Below are positions 17,943 to 26,123 of a stretch of 64,000 bases of DNA, piece after piece. The translations under genes and the position numbers were made by a program. The stretch is from Rubrivivax sp. GTDB taxonomy: Bacteria; Pseudomonadota; Gammaproteobacteria; Burkholderiales; Burkholderiaceae. How positions within the stretch are numbered: position 1 is the first letter of the stretch; each line of letters starts with the position of its first letter. The notes beneath the pieces are model-generated. The model made no database searches and was not told where the DNA came from. It was given only the letters and a program-made list of their open reading frames with translations. Where the stretch lies: positions 1 to 64,000 of the forward strand of contig JAEUOZ010000075.1 of assembly GCA_016790225.1 (NCBI GenBank). The letters run 5' to 3'.

Positions 17943-20900
17943 GGCCTGGCCACGCATGCAGGCGGTGGACTTCGATCCCTTTGCCGACGCCAGCCCCGCG
18001 TCGACGGCTCCGCTCACGGCCGCCCAGCGCGAGCTGTATGCCGCCATCCAGATGAGCGAGGAAGCGCACTGCGCCTTCAACCTCGTCTACGTGCTGCATC
18101 TGCGCGGAGAGCTCGCGCCCGATTCGATGCAGGCAGCGCTGCAGCAGGTGGTCGATCGTCATGCGGCCCTGCGCCTGCGGCTGCTGCCGGACGGCAGCGG
18201 CCAGGAACTGATGGCGCACCGGCATGCCGAGCTGCCGCTGCTGGACCTGGCCGATTGGGACGAGGCAGCGCGAGAGCAGGCGATGCAGGCCTGCGTGGCC
18301 GAAGAGACCGGCACGCCTTTCGATCTGCAGCAGGCCGTCTGGCGCGCACGCCTCCTGAGGCTGCGCGAGGATCACCATGCGCTGGTCTTCACCGTGCACC
18401 ACCTGGCTTCCGATGGCTGGTCTTCTTCCGTGATCCTGGGCGATCTGGCGCGCGCCTATGCCGCTGATCGCTTTGGCCTGCCTGCGACGCAGCCGCCGGC
18501 CTTGCCGTACGAGGACTACCTGCAATGGCAGGCCAGCGAAGCCGTGGCGGAGGAAGAGCAGGCTTCCCGTGCCTATTGGCTCGCGCGTCACAGCCCGCCC
18601 GCGGCACCCCTGGCCTTGCCGACGGATCACCCGCGGCCGGCGTACAAGACCTACGCCTGCGGCCATGTCAGCGTGCCGATGACGGCGCAGGAGAGCCGTG
18701 CGGTGCGCGCGCTGGGGGCGCGGCATGGCTGCACGCTGTTCGTGACGATGCTGGCGGCCTATCAGGGCTTGCTCTCGCGCCTGAGCGGCAGCGCCGACAT
18801 CGTGGTGGGCATTCCGATGGCCAACCAGACCTTGCTCGACAACGGCCATGTCGTCGCGCATGGCGCGCAGACCGTGCCCTTGCGTGCCGCGGTCGACGTG
18901 GATCAGCCGTTCGCCCAAGGGCTGGCAGCCGTGCGCAAGCTGTTCCTCGATGCGCAGGCACACCAGCACCTGAGCTTCGGCAATCTGGTCCATGACCTGT
19001 CCTTGCCGCGCGATCCCTCGCGCACACCCCTGGTCGACGTGCTCTTCAACATCGATCGCCTGGGCGCCCCTTTCGACTTCGGTTCGCTGACGCTGGAGCG
19101 CATCGAGACGCCCAAGGTCTTTTCCAATGCCGAGCTGTCCACCAATGTCATCGACGACGGGCGGCAGCTGCTGATCGAGTGCCACTTCAACAGCGCGCTG
19201 ATCGACTCTGGCACGGCCTTGCGCTGGCTGCACACCTATGTGCAGGCACTGCGGCGGCTCTCGGCCGATGAGCGACTGAGTCTGGCCGAGGCGCTGGCGC
19301 CGGCCGCAGCCGAGCAGGAATTGCTGGCCCGCTTCAACGACACACGCGCCCCGTACCCTGAGGAACTGCGGCTGGAGGCTCTCTTCGAGCGCCAGGTTCG
19401 TCGGGCACCCGATTCGGTGGCGCTGTGGTGCGACGGCCGCACCTGGAGCTACGCGGCGCTGGATGCGATGGCCAACGGCGTGGCGCAGTCTCTGCTGGCA
19501 GCCGGTGTCCTGGCGGGCGAGCGCATCGGCTTGTTCTGCGGCCGACATGAACACATGGTCGCCGGGGTGCTGGGCGTGCTCAAGGCCGGTGCGGCCTATG
19601 TTCCGCTGGATCCGGCGTTTCCGGCCGAGCGTCTGGCCATGATGTCGGCCGATGCGCAACTGCGCATCGTGGCCTGCGATGCGGGAACGGCCAGCGGCTG
19701 GAGCTTCGGACAGGCTCGCCTGCTTCGCCTCGATCAGTGCGCGCCGCAGGCCAGCTCGGCCGCGCCACGAGGTGGCCCGCGAGACGCCGCCTATGTGATC
19801 TACACCTCCGGGTCGACCGGCCGTCCCAAGGGCGTGGTCGTCTCGCACCGCTCGGTCGTGAATTTCGTGACCAGCGTGGCGCAGCGTCCGGGACTGCGCA
19901 GCACGGACCGGCTGGCCGCCGTGGCCACGCTGTCGTTCGACATGTCGGTGATGGACCTGTTCCTGCCCTTGAGCCTGGGCGCGAGCCTGGCGGTTCTGCC
20001 CCGACATCAGGTGCAGGATGGCGCCGCGCTCGGCCAGGCGCTGCGGGACTGCGGGGCCAGCGTGATGCAGGCCGCACCGTCGATCTGGCGGCTGCTGCTG
20101 CAGGCCGGCTGGCCGGGGCAGCCGGGCTTGCGGGCCTTTCTGGGCGGTGAGGCGCTGCCCGCGGATCTGGCGCATGCGCTGCAGCGGCGGGGCGTCGAGG
20201 TCTGGAACTTCTACGGACCCACCGAGACCACGGTCTATTCCAGTTGCTGGCACGTACCGGCGGAGGTCGGCGCCATGCGCGTCGGCCAGCCGATCGCCAA
20301 CACCGATATTCATGTGCTGGACGAGCGGCTGCGGGTGCTGCCGCTTGGCGCAGTGGGCGAGATCTGCATCGGCGGCGATGGCGTCGCCCTGGGCTACCTC
20401 GACCGCGCGGAGCTCACCCGCGAGCGCTTCGTACCCGAGCCTGGCCGGGAAGGGCGCCGCCTCTACCGCACCGGGGATCTCGGCCGCTGGCATGCCGACG
20501 GCACGCTGGAGTGCCTCGGGCGCATTGACAACCAGATCAAGCTGCGCGGGCACCGCATCGAGCCGGGCGAGATCGAGGCCGCACTGGTGGCGGTGCCGGG
20601 CGTGGCACAGGCGCTGGTTCTGCTGCGCGAGGACGTGCCAGGCGAGCCGCAGCTGGTGGCCTATGTCGTCCTCACGCCGATGGGCGTGGGACGCCACGAC
20701 CTGCGCAGCTGGCGGGAGGCCCTGCGGCGCACGCTGCCGGAGAACTTGCTGCCTTCCCAGGTAGTGGAGCTGGCGGCCTTGCCGATGCTGCCCAACGGCA
20801 AGATCGATCGTCGGGCGCTGCCGGCTCCGTCCCGCGAAGCCCGGCCGGCTGCCCAGGTGTCCCGCAGCGTCGAATTGACAGCGCCCGAAGCGGCCGTCGC

Positions 20901-21168
20901 GGCCGTCTGGCAGCAACTGCTGCATCTGCAGCACATCGAACCCACCGACAACTTCTTCGATCTGGGAGGCCACTCGCTGCTGGCTGCCCGAGCGTCGCAG
21001 CAGATCGAGCAGGCGCTGGGACATCGCGTGGGTGTGCCGCGCCTGGTGATGGAGACGCTCGCGCAGATTGCACTGCCATCGGCTCAGGCGCCGGCCCTGC
21101 TGCCCGGTGCCCCTGCGGCACAAGGCAGCTGGCTGAAGCGCCTGGCGGGGAGTCTGCGGCGTGGCTGA
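17935..21168 (+). CDS. Non-ribosomal peptide synthetase, C-A-PCP (final module, no thioesterase)
   Basis: 1077 residues from the ATG at 17935; the open frame extends upstream into the PKS gene but is not coding there. Domains: C ~22-450 (HHLASDGWS ~155), A ~485-970 (YTSGSTGRPKG ~622, FYGPTETTVY, GRIDNQIKLRGHRIEPGE), PCP Ser ~1014 (LGGHSL). The specificity pocket reads DMMQFGFVYK by alignment. It matches no code I know with confidence; Gln278, Gly301 and an aromatic at 331 are shared with glycine codes, so a small amino acid is possible. The protein ends ~60 residues after the carrier Ser with no TE, reductase or terminal condensation domain. Product release must use a separate enzyme or direct transfer. 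The PPTase gene overlaps its last eight bases. Confidence 0.92.
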   Translation: MAEAWPRMQAVDFDPFADASPASTAPLTAAQRELYAAIQMSEEAHCAFNLVYVLHLRGELAPDSMQAALQQVVDRHAALRLRLLPDGSGQELMAHRHAELPLLDLADWDEAAREQAMQACVAEETGTPFDLQQAVWRARLLRLREDHHALVFTVHHLASDGWSSSVILGDLARAYAADRFGLPATQPPALPYEDYLQWQASEAVAEEEQASRAYWLARHSPPAAPLALPTDHPRPAYKTYACGHVSVPMTAQESRAVRALGARHGCTLFVTMLAAYQGLLSRLSGSADIVVGIPMANQTLLDNGHVVAHGAQTVPLRAAVDVDQPFAQGLAAVRKLFLDAQAHQHLSFGNLVHDLSLPRDPSRTPLVDVLFNIDRLGAPFDFGSLTLERIETPKVFSNAELSTNVIDDGRQLLIECHFNSALIDSGTALRWLHTYVQALRRLSADERLSLAEALAPAAAEQELLARFNDTRAPYPEELRLEALFERQVRRAPDSVALWCDGRTWSYAALDAMANGVAQSLLAAGVLAGERIGLFCGRHEHMVAGVLGVLKAGAAYVPLDPAFPAERLAMMSADAQLRIVACDAGTASGWSFGQARLLRLDQCAPQASSAAPRGGPRDAAYVIYTSGSTGRPKGVVVSHRSVVNFVTSVAQRPGLRSTDRLAAVATLSFDMSVMDLFLPLSLGASLAVLPRHQVQDGAALGQALRDCGASVMQAAPSIWRLLLQAGWPGQPGLRAFLGGEALPADLAHALQRRGVEVWNFYGPTETTVYSSCWHVPAEVGAMRVGQPIANTDIHVLDERLRVLPLGAVGEICIGGDGVALGYLDRAELTRERFVPEPGREGRRLYRTGDLGRWHADGTLECLGRIDNQIKLRGHRIEPGEIEAALVAVPGVAQALVLLREDVPGEPQLVAYVVLTPMGVGRHDLRSWREALRRTLPENLLPSQVVELAALPMLPNGKIDRRALPAPSREARPAAQVSRSVELTAPEAAVAAVWQQLLHLQHIEPTDNFFDLGGHSLLAARASQQIEQALGHRVGVPRLVMETLAQIALPSAQAPALLPGAPAAQGSWLKRLAGSLRRG

Positions 21169-21919
21169 TCGTCCCTGGTTCGATTGGCTGTCGAATCCTT
21201 CGGATCCGCACGGCCCGCTGCGCCGGCTGCCCTCGCCGCTGCCCGGCGCGCGTCTGTGGCTGATCGACCTGGACGAACCGCTCTATCCGCGGGCCCTGGA
21301 CGGCGTGAGTGAAGACGAGGTCCAGCGGGCCTTGCGCCTGCGCTTCGAGCGTGATCGGCAGCGCTTTCTGACGGGTCGCGTCTGGCTGCGCCAGTTGCTG
21401 GCGCATGACCTGGGCTGCGAGCCGCGGGACCTGCAGCTGGTCAGCGGGGCGCATGGCAAGCCGGCGCTGCAGGGGCCCGATCCCTCGCTGACGTTCAACA
21501 TGAGTCACAGCGGGCATCGCGCGCTGGTGGCGCTGAGCCGCGACGTTCCGGTGGGGGTGGACATCGAGCTGCATCGGCGCATGCCGGATGCCCGCGCGCT
21601 GGCGCACGCGCACTTCGATGCCGAGGAGGTGGCCGCCTGGAGCGCTCAGCCCTCGTCCGAGCGTGAGCGGGCCTTCTTCCGGCTGTGGACGCGCAAGGAA
21701 GCCTGCCTCAAGGCCTGGGGCATGGGGCTGGCGCTGGAGCCGGCACGGGTGCACGTCGGCCTGTTGCCCCAGGCCGCTGCCGTACACCCGCCGGCCCCGG
21801 ATCTGGGCGGGCCGCTGACCGTGGCCTCCGTGCCCTTGGCCGACAATGCGGGCTACGAGGCCGCCCTGTCGTTGGGTTCCGCATCCTGGCGGAGAGACAG
21901 CGCGCCAGAGAACGAATGA
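21161..21919 (+). CDS. 4'-phosphopantetheinyl transferase (Sfp type)
   Basis: 252 residues from GTG 21161, which overlaps the NRPS stop (GTGGCTGA). The family signatures are GVDIE (Mg-binding Asp and Glu) and WTRKEACLKAWG near residue 180. The length fits Sfp-type enzymes of secondary metabolism. It would move phosphopantetheine from CoA onto the conserved Ser of the three PCPs and the ACP encoded just upstream. Tight coupling shows it belongs to this assembly line. Confidence 0.93.
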   Translation: MADRPWFDWLSNPSDPHGPLRRLPSPLPGARLWLIDLDEPLYPRALDGVSEDEVQRALRLRFERDRQRFLTGRVWLRQLLAHDLGCEPRDLQLVSGAHGKPALQGPDPSLTFNMSHSGHRALVALSRDVPVGVDIELHRRMPDARALAHAHFDAEEVAAWSAQPSSERERAFFRLWTRKEACLKAWGMGLALEPARVHVGLLPQAAAVHPPAPDLGGPLTVASVPLADNAGYEAALSLGSASWRRDSAPENE

Positions 21920-21938
21920 TCTTCATCCACGGCAGCTG

Positions 21939-22781
21939 ATGCAGGCCTTCCATTTCGGCTCCGCGGAGCACCGCTTGTTTGGGGCCTTTCACCCGGCTGA
22001 GGGCGACACGCGGGCCCCTGGCGTGCTGATCTGTGGCCCTTATGGGCAGGAGGCCGTGCGGGCGCATCGCATGCTGCGCGTGCTGGCCGATCGCCTGTCG
22101 CGGTCCGGCTGCGATGTCTTGCGATTCGATCCCTACGGCAGCGGGGACGCTTCCGGTGATGACATCGAACTCTCGCTGCCTGGCTGGTCTGCCGACGTGC
22201 TGCTCGCGTCCGAGGAACTGCGCCGTCGCAGCAGCGCGCGCGAGCAGGTGTGGGTCGGCGCTCGCCTGGGTGGCACGGCGGCCTGCCTGGCGGCCTGCCT
22301 GGCCCACCGGCCACCGGCCTCCCTGGTGCTGTGCGAGCCCGTGCTGGAAGGGGCGGCCTATCTGACGTCGCTCGCGCAGGCGACCGTTCAGACGCTGGAG
22401 GCCAGCTGCAGCATCCGCGATGCGCTCTGGCGCGCGACGCTGCAGTCGGACCCTGAGCGATGGGAGCGTGAGGCCGTGGGATTCAGCATGGGCGAGGCCT
22501 TGCACCGGCAGCTGCAGGCGCTGCAGCCCGATGGCGTGCAGGTGCCCAAGGGCACGCGCGTGGCGCTGCTGAGCTCCGGAAGCGGCGGCACCTTCGAGGC
22601 GCAGGCGCGCCGATGGCGTGAGCAAGGCGCACTGGCCACCCATGAGGCGCTGGACTTTCCCTTCGACTGGACGGCCGAAGAGGCGCTCAACACGGCGCTG
22701 GTGCCGCACGAGATGCTGCAGCGCCTGGCCGAAAGGGCTCTGCAGGAAGTGGGCGCGGCGCAGCCGGAGCGTGCGGCATGA
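21939..22781 (+). CDS. Alpha/beta-hydrolase-like protein, exosortase-A-associated type 2
   Basis: 280 residues from ATG 21939. The fold is alpha/beta hydrolase: GVLICGPYGQEA near the N-terminus, DPYGSGDASG, and a nucleophile-elbow position reading VGARLGG. The usual GxSxG serine is replaced by Arg, which agrees with what I recall of the type-2 hydrolase-like proteins of XrtA exopolysaccharide loci. It may be non-catalytic, or a partner of the next protein. It lies 19 bases after the PPTase gene and is followed by an ATGA overlap with the type-1 hydrolase, the usual pairing. Confidence 0.65.
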   Translation: MQAFHFGSAEHRLFGAFHPAEGDTRAPGVLICGPYGQEAVRAHRMLRVLADRLSRSGCDVLRFDPYGSGDASGDDIELSLPGWSADVLLASEELRRRSSAREQVWVGARLGGTAACLAACLAHRPPASLVLCEPVLEGAAYLTSLAQATVQTLEASCSIRDALWRATLQSDPERWEREAVGFSMGEALHRQLQALQPDGVQVPKGTRVALLSSGSGGTFEAQARRWREQGALATHEALDFPFDWTAEEALNTALVPHEMLQRLAERALQEVGAAQPERAA

Positions 22782-23614
22782 ACGAGCAGGTGCTGCAGCT
22801 CGGCCCGCAGGACCACCTTGTGGGCATCTGGACGGCACCGGCCGAACCGCGCAAACGCATCGCCGTTCTGCTGCTCAACGCCGGCGTGATCCACCGGATC
22901 GGCGCACACCGCACCAGCGTGAAGCTGGCACGCATGCTGGCCCAGCGCGGGCTGGGTTGTGTCCGTTTTGACCTCAGTGGTGTGGGCGACAGCCGCGCAC
23001 CGCGCGGTGCGCTGGACTTTCGCGCCCAGGCTGCACGCGACATCGCCACCGTGATGGACGCGATCCAGCAACGTGAAGGCATCCGGGACTTCGCGCTGGT
23101 GGGCATCTGCTCCGGGGCTGCGCATGCGCAGGCCAGGGCCGTGGCTGACGAGCGTGTGCGTGCCGCGTTCCTGATCGATGGCTTTGCCTACCCGACGACG
23201 CGTGGGCGCTGGCACTTTGCGCGCCGCATGATGGCCAGCTACGGCATCGGCGGTTTCCTGGCGAGAGCGGCGCGACTGGTCGCACAGCGCGCCCTCCACG
23301 CGAGCCCGCCACAGGCCGTGATACCGGTGGACGAAGGGCCGCAGCGGTCGCGCGAGGAATTCGCCCAGGACATGGAGGCCTTGGCTGCGCGGGGCGTGGA
23401 TGTGGCGCTGATGTTCACCGGCAGCGTGCTGGAGCACTATGGCTACGAGCGCCAGTTGCAGGACAGCTTTGCCGGCCATCGCTGGACGCGCCAGGTACAG
23501 GTGCTGTTCGAGCCGGACATGGATCACACGGTCACGCTGCGCAGCGCGCAGGTCCAGCTGATGCACCGGGTTGCCGCCTGGGCCGATCGCGTCGCCGCGC
23601 GGATCGCCCGATGA
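22778..23614 (+). CDS. Alpha/beta hydrolase, exosortase-A-associated type 1
   Basis: 278 residues. The alpha/beta hydrolase core shows a nucleophile elbow VGICSGAAHA with Cys in the nucleophile position, as in dienelactone-hydrolase-like enzymes. A late MDHTV supplies the candidate catalytic His, and DGFAYPTTRGRWHFARRM is a family-typical segment. In XrtA loci such hydrolases accompany stand-alone acyl carrier proteins and CoA ligases. Here they accompany a full NRPS-PKS that lacks a thioesterase, so hydrolysis or transfer of the carrier-bound product is a reasonable role (inference). It overlaps its neighbours by four bases on both sides. Confidence 0.7.
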   Translation: MNEQVLQLGPQDHLVGIWTAPAEPRKRIAVLLLNAGVIHRIGAHRTSVKLARMLAQRGLGCVRFDLSGVGDSRAPRGALDFRAQAARDIATVMDAIQQREGIRDFALVGICSGAAHAQARAVADERVRAAFLIDGFAYPTTRGRWHFARRMMASYGIGGFLARAARLVAQRALHASPPQAVIPVDEGPQRSREEFAQDMEALAARGVDVALMFTGSVLEHYGYERQLQDSFAGHRWTRQVQVLFEPDMDHTVTLRSAQVQLMHRVAAWADRVAARIAR

Positions 23615-25083
23615 AGCGCGGCTTCGGCTTTCACGCATCCAACTACGCCTGGGCCGAGATCGCGGCCACCGCGGCGGGTCTGCTGTCGTTTCCGATCCTC
23701 ACCCGCCTGTTGAGCGTGGCCGACTATGGGGCGATGAATCTCGTGGCTGCCGTCCTCGGCATCGCGGTGGCGCTGGGCAAGCTGGGCCTGCAGCATGCGG
23801 CCTTGCGCGCCTGGCCTGAAGTCCAGGCCGGGCGGTCGCCCTACTCGCCCCAGGTGTTCCGCTCCACGGTTTTCTGGGGCATGGCGGCCAGCGGTCTCGT
23901 GGTCTCGCTGACCTGGCTCTTGCTGGCCTGGTGGATTCCGGGCAGCTGGTGGGCCGAGCCGCACATCGACGGGGTGATGATGCTCGCGGCACCGCTGATC
24001 GGCGTGCGCGTGATCGACAGCATGCTCACCAACCAGCTGCGCGCCGAGGAGGCCAGCCTGGCGCTGGCGGTCTACGGCACGCTGAGGCGCTACCTGGCAC
24101 TCATCGTGGTGGTCGCCGTGCTGTGGATGGTGCAGCAGGATCTGCGCGGCTTCTACATCGCCACGCTGGTCATCGAGGCCTTGGTGCTGCTCGGGCTGCT
24201 GTGGTGGAAGTTCCGTGGTCGCGAGTGGCCTTCCATGAAGCAGGTGTCCTGGCCGCTGTATGGCTCGCTGGCGCTCTTCGGGCTGCCGATGCTGGGTTCG
24301 GAGCTGTCGACGGTCGTGCTGGTGATGAGCGATCGCTTCATCATCCAGAGCCGGCTCGGGGCCGAGGCGCTGGGCATCTATGCGGCCAGCTACAACATGT
24401 GCGACTACATGCGAAACGCGCTGCTGGGCGCGATGGTGGGAGCGGCCTATCCCCGCTGCCTGCATCTGTGGGAAACCGAGGGGCGCGAAGGGCTGCAGCG
24501 CTTCCTGAATCGTTTTCTGCGGCTGTATGTGCTGCTGGCGATGTACATGGTGGCGCTGATGGCGGTGATCGGCGGCGAACTCATGGCCGTGCTGGCCTCT
24601 GCCAAGTACACGGCCGGTGGCCAGGTGACGGGCTGGATCATGGCCGGCTTGGCGCTGCAGTCGGTGCTGACCGTCGCGGCCATCGGGATCTACCTCGCCA
24701 AGCGGACCGTGCTGGCGCTGGCCCTGGTGCTGGGCAGTGGGCTTGCCAGCATCGGCGCCAACCTGATCCTGGTGCCCTGGCTGGGGATCCGCGGCGCGGG
24801 CGTCGCCGTGTGTCTGGTGTTCCTCCTGCTGGCGGCGGTGCAGATGAGCATCGCCCATCGCCTGGCCCCGGTCGTCGTGCCCTGGCGGGCGCTGGCCTTG
24901 GGGGGCGCGGCAGCCCTGCTGGCCGCAGGCGCGGCCGCTCAGCTCCATCTGGGTTCGGTGTGGCTGAACCTGCTGGCCCAGGGCTCGCTGCTGAGTGTGC
25001 TGTTCGGGCTCGTGGTGCTGAGCCTGGATGCGAGCTTGCGCGCCGAGCTGGTGCAGCGGCTGAAGGCCTGGCGGGCCGCGTGA
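23611..25083 (+). CDS. Wzx-like flippase / lipopolysaccharide biosynthesis membrane protein
   Basis: 490 residues, almost entirely hydrophobic, with about 12-14 predicted transmembrane helices. The N-terminus (FGFHASNYAWAEIAATAAGL, FPILTRLLSVADYG) is typical of polysaccharide flippases of the MATE/MOP superfamily. It would move undecaprenyl-linked repeat units across the inner membrane. Its place in the same overlapping gene run as the NRPS-PKS is the strongest link between peptide synthesis and polysaccharide export in this window. Confidence 0.85.
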   Translation: MKRGFGFHASNYAWAEIAATAAGLLSFPILTRLLSVADYGAMNLVAAVLGIAVALGKLGLQHAALRAWPEVQAGRSPYSPQVFRSTVFWGMAASGLVVSLTWLLLAWWIPGSWWAEPHIDGVMMLAAPLIGVRVIDSMLTNQLRAEEASLALAVYGTLRRYLALIVVVAVLWMVQQDLRGFYIATLVIEALVLLGLLWWKFRGREWPSMKQVSWPLYGSLALFGLPMLGSELSTVVLVMSDRFIIQSRLGAEALGIYAASYNMCDYMRNALLGAMVGAAYPRCLHLWETEGREGLQRFLNRFLRLYVLLAMYMVALMAVIGGELMAVLASAKYTAGGQVTGWIMAGLALQSVLTVAAIGIYLAKRTVLALALVLGSGLASIGANLILVPWLGIRGAGVAVCLVFLLLAAVQMSIAHRLAPVVVPWRALALGGAAALLAAGAAAQLHLGSVWLNLLAQGSLLSVLFGLVVLSLDASLRAELVQRLKAWRAA

Positions 25084-25856
25084 CGCCGGTCCATTGGCTC
25101 ATTCCCGGCCCGGCCCACGCCGCGCTGGCCCTGCTGTTGGCCTGGCTGCTGGCACGGCGATTCCGCGCGCGCCTGCCCCGCGGGGTGCCGGGATTGATCG
25201 CGCTCCTGCTGGCATGGACCTGGATCACGGCCACTCCCGCGCTGGGCAACTTGCTGGTGCGCCAACTGGAAGCCCGTCACCCGGCCGTCGATGTCGAGCG
25301 ACTGGTTCCGGATGCCGCCGGCCGCATCGTCGTTCTGGCCAGCGGACAGATGTTCCGGCCCGATGGGCGCGTGGCGCCTGTGCTGGATGATGATGGCTGG
25401 GAGCGTTTGCGGGCCGGCATCGCCCTCTGGCGCCGGGTGGGGGGTCAGCTGGTGCTGGTGGGTGGTCCGGGCAGCGGAGCGTCGGACTCCTTTGCGCAGC
25501 TGATGCAGCGAGAAGCACTTGCTGCGGGTGTGCCGGCGAACGCCATCAGACCCGTCGGCGGCTCTCGCAGCACCGTCGAGGACCTGCGCGTGGCCTCCCG
25601 AGCCTTGCAGCCCGACGGCTCGCGGACCTGGCTGGTCACCAGCGCGCTGCACATGCCGCGCGCCGCCGCGACAGCGCGTGGCCTGGGGCTGGACTGGCAG
25701 CCGTTTCCCTGCGGATGGCGGCAACTGGAGAAGCCCAGCTGGCGGGCCTGGTTGCCCGACAGCGGCGACCCATCGCTGTGGCGCGACGGCCTGCATGAGG
25801 CGATCGGCCTGATCGTCTACCGGATCCGCGGCTGGATCGGTCCGATGCCCGCCTGA
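25080..25856 (+). CDS. YdcF-like (DUF218) membrane protein
   Basis: 258 residues from GTG 25080 (GTGA overlap with the flippase). Two N-terminal hydrophobic segments precede a DUF218 domain: VVLASGQMFR, then LVLVGGPGSGASDSFAQLM, RSTVEDLR and LVTSALHMPRA. DUF218 proteins (SanA, ElyC, YdcF) act in envelope polymer metabolism, but the reaction is not known. It is the last gene of the first operon. Confidence 0.8.
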   Translation: MTPVHWLIPGPAHAALALLLAWLLARRFRARLPRGVPGLIALLLAWTWITATPALGNLLVRQLEARHPAVDVERLVPDAAGRIVVLASGQMFRPDGRVAPVLDDDGWERLRAGIALWRRVGGQLVLVGGPGSGASDSFAQLMQREALAAGVPANAIRPVGGSRSTVEDLRVASRALQPDGSRTWLVTSALHMPRAAATARGLGLDWQPFPCGWRQLEKPSWRAWLPDSGDPSLWRDGLHEAIGLIVYRIRGWIGPMPA

Positions 25857-26006
25857 CGATCGGCCGGACCAGCGCCCCCGCCGGATCGGACGCACCGACC
25901 CGCGGCATGGGCCGGCGAAGCCAGGTTGTCCGCCATCGCAAAAAAGCGCACCCCGGAAGTCGGTGTGCGCCTGGCGCGCGTCACCGTACAAGCAGCGACG
26001 ACCGGT

Positions 26007-26012
26007 TACTAT
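26007..26012 (+). promoter_or_regulatory. Possible -10 box (TACTAT) of the exopolysaccharide operon
   Basis: TACTAT lies in the 267-base gap before the initiating sugar transferase, the first non-overlapping junction in ~20 kb and so a natural promoter site. No good -35 hexamer accompanies it, so an activator-dependent or alternative sigma promoter is possible. Confidence 0.25.
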
Positions 26013-26060
26013 TCGACACAATACGGAACGGCGAACAGACCGGACCAATCGCCTGCCAAG

Positions 26061-26083
26061 GCGCAACACCAGGTGTGTTGCGC
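26061..26083 (+). promoter_or_regulatory. Perfect 9-bp inverted repeat in the exopolysaccharide operon leader
   Basis: GCGCAACAC (26061-26069) and GTGTTGCGC (26075-26083) are exact inverted copies separated by five bases, ending 40 bases before the start codon of the sugar transferase gene. It could be a dimeric repressor/activator operator or an RNA hairpin controlling entry into the 22-kb operon. No T-run follows, so a simple terminator is unlikely. Confidence 0.5.
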
Positions 26084-26123
26084 GGGCCAGGTGTCTCGCA
26101 AAGGACTCGTTGGGAGTTACGGG

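Noticed and set aside
17827..21123. 1098-codon open frame on the minus strand
   Set aside because: It mirrors the C-A-PCP synthetase codon by codon. High GC at third positions leaves the opposite frame open. It has no recognisable domain and is rich in His, Arg and Gln.
21939..22781. First hydrolase as a stand-alone type II thioesterase
   Set aside because: The nucleophile elbow reads GARLGG without Ser or Cys, so catalysis as a thioesterase is not supported.
25080..25856. YdcF-like protein as a possible exosortase
   Set aside because: It has a DUF218 domain and only two membrane segments. An exosortase has about eight helices with Cys-Arg-His active-site residues.
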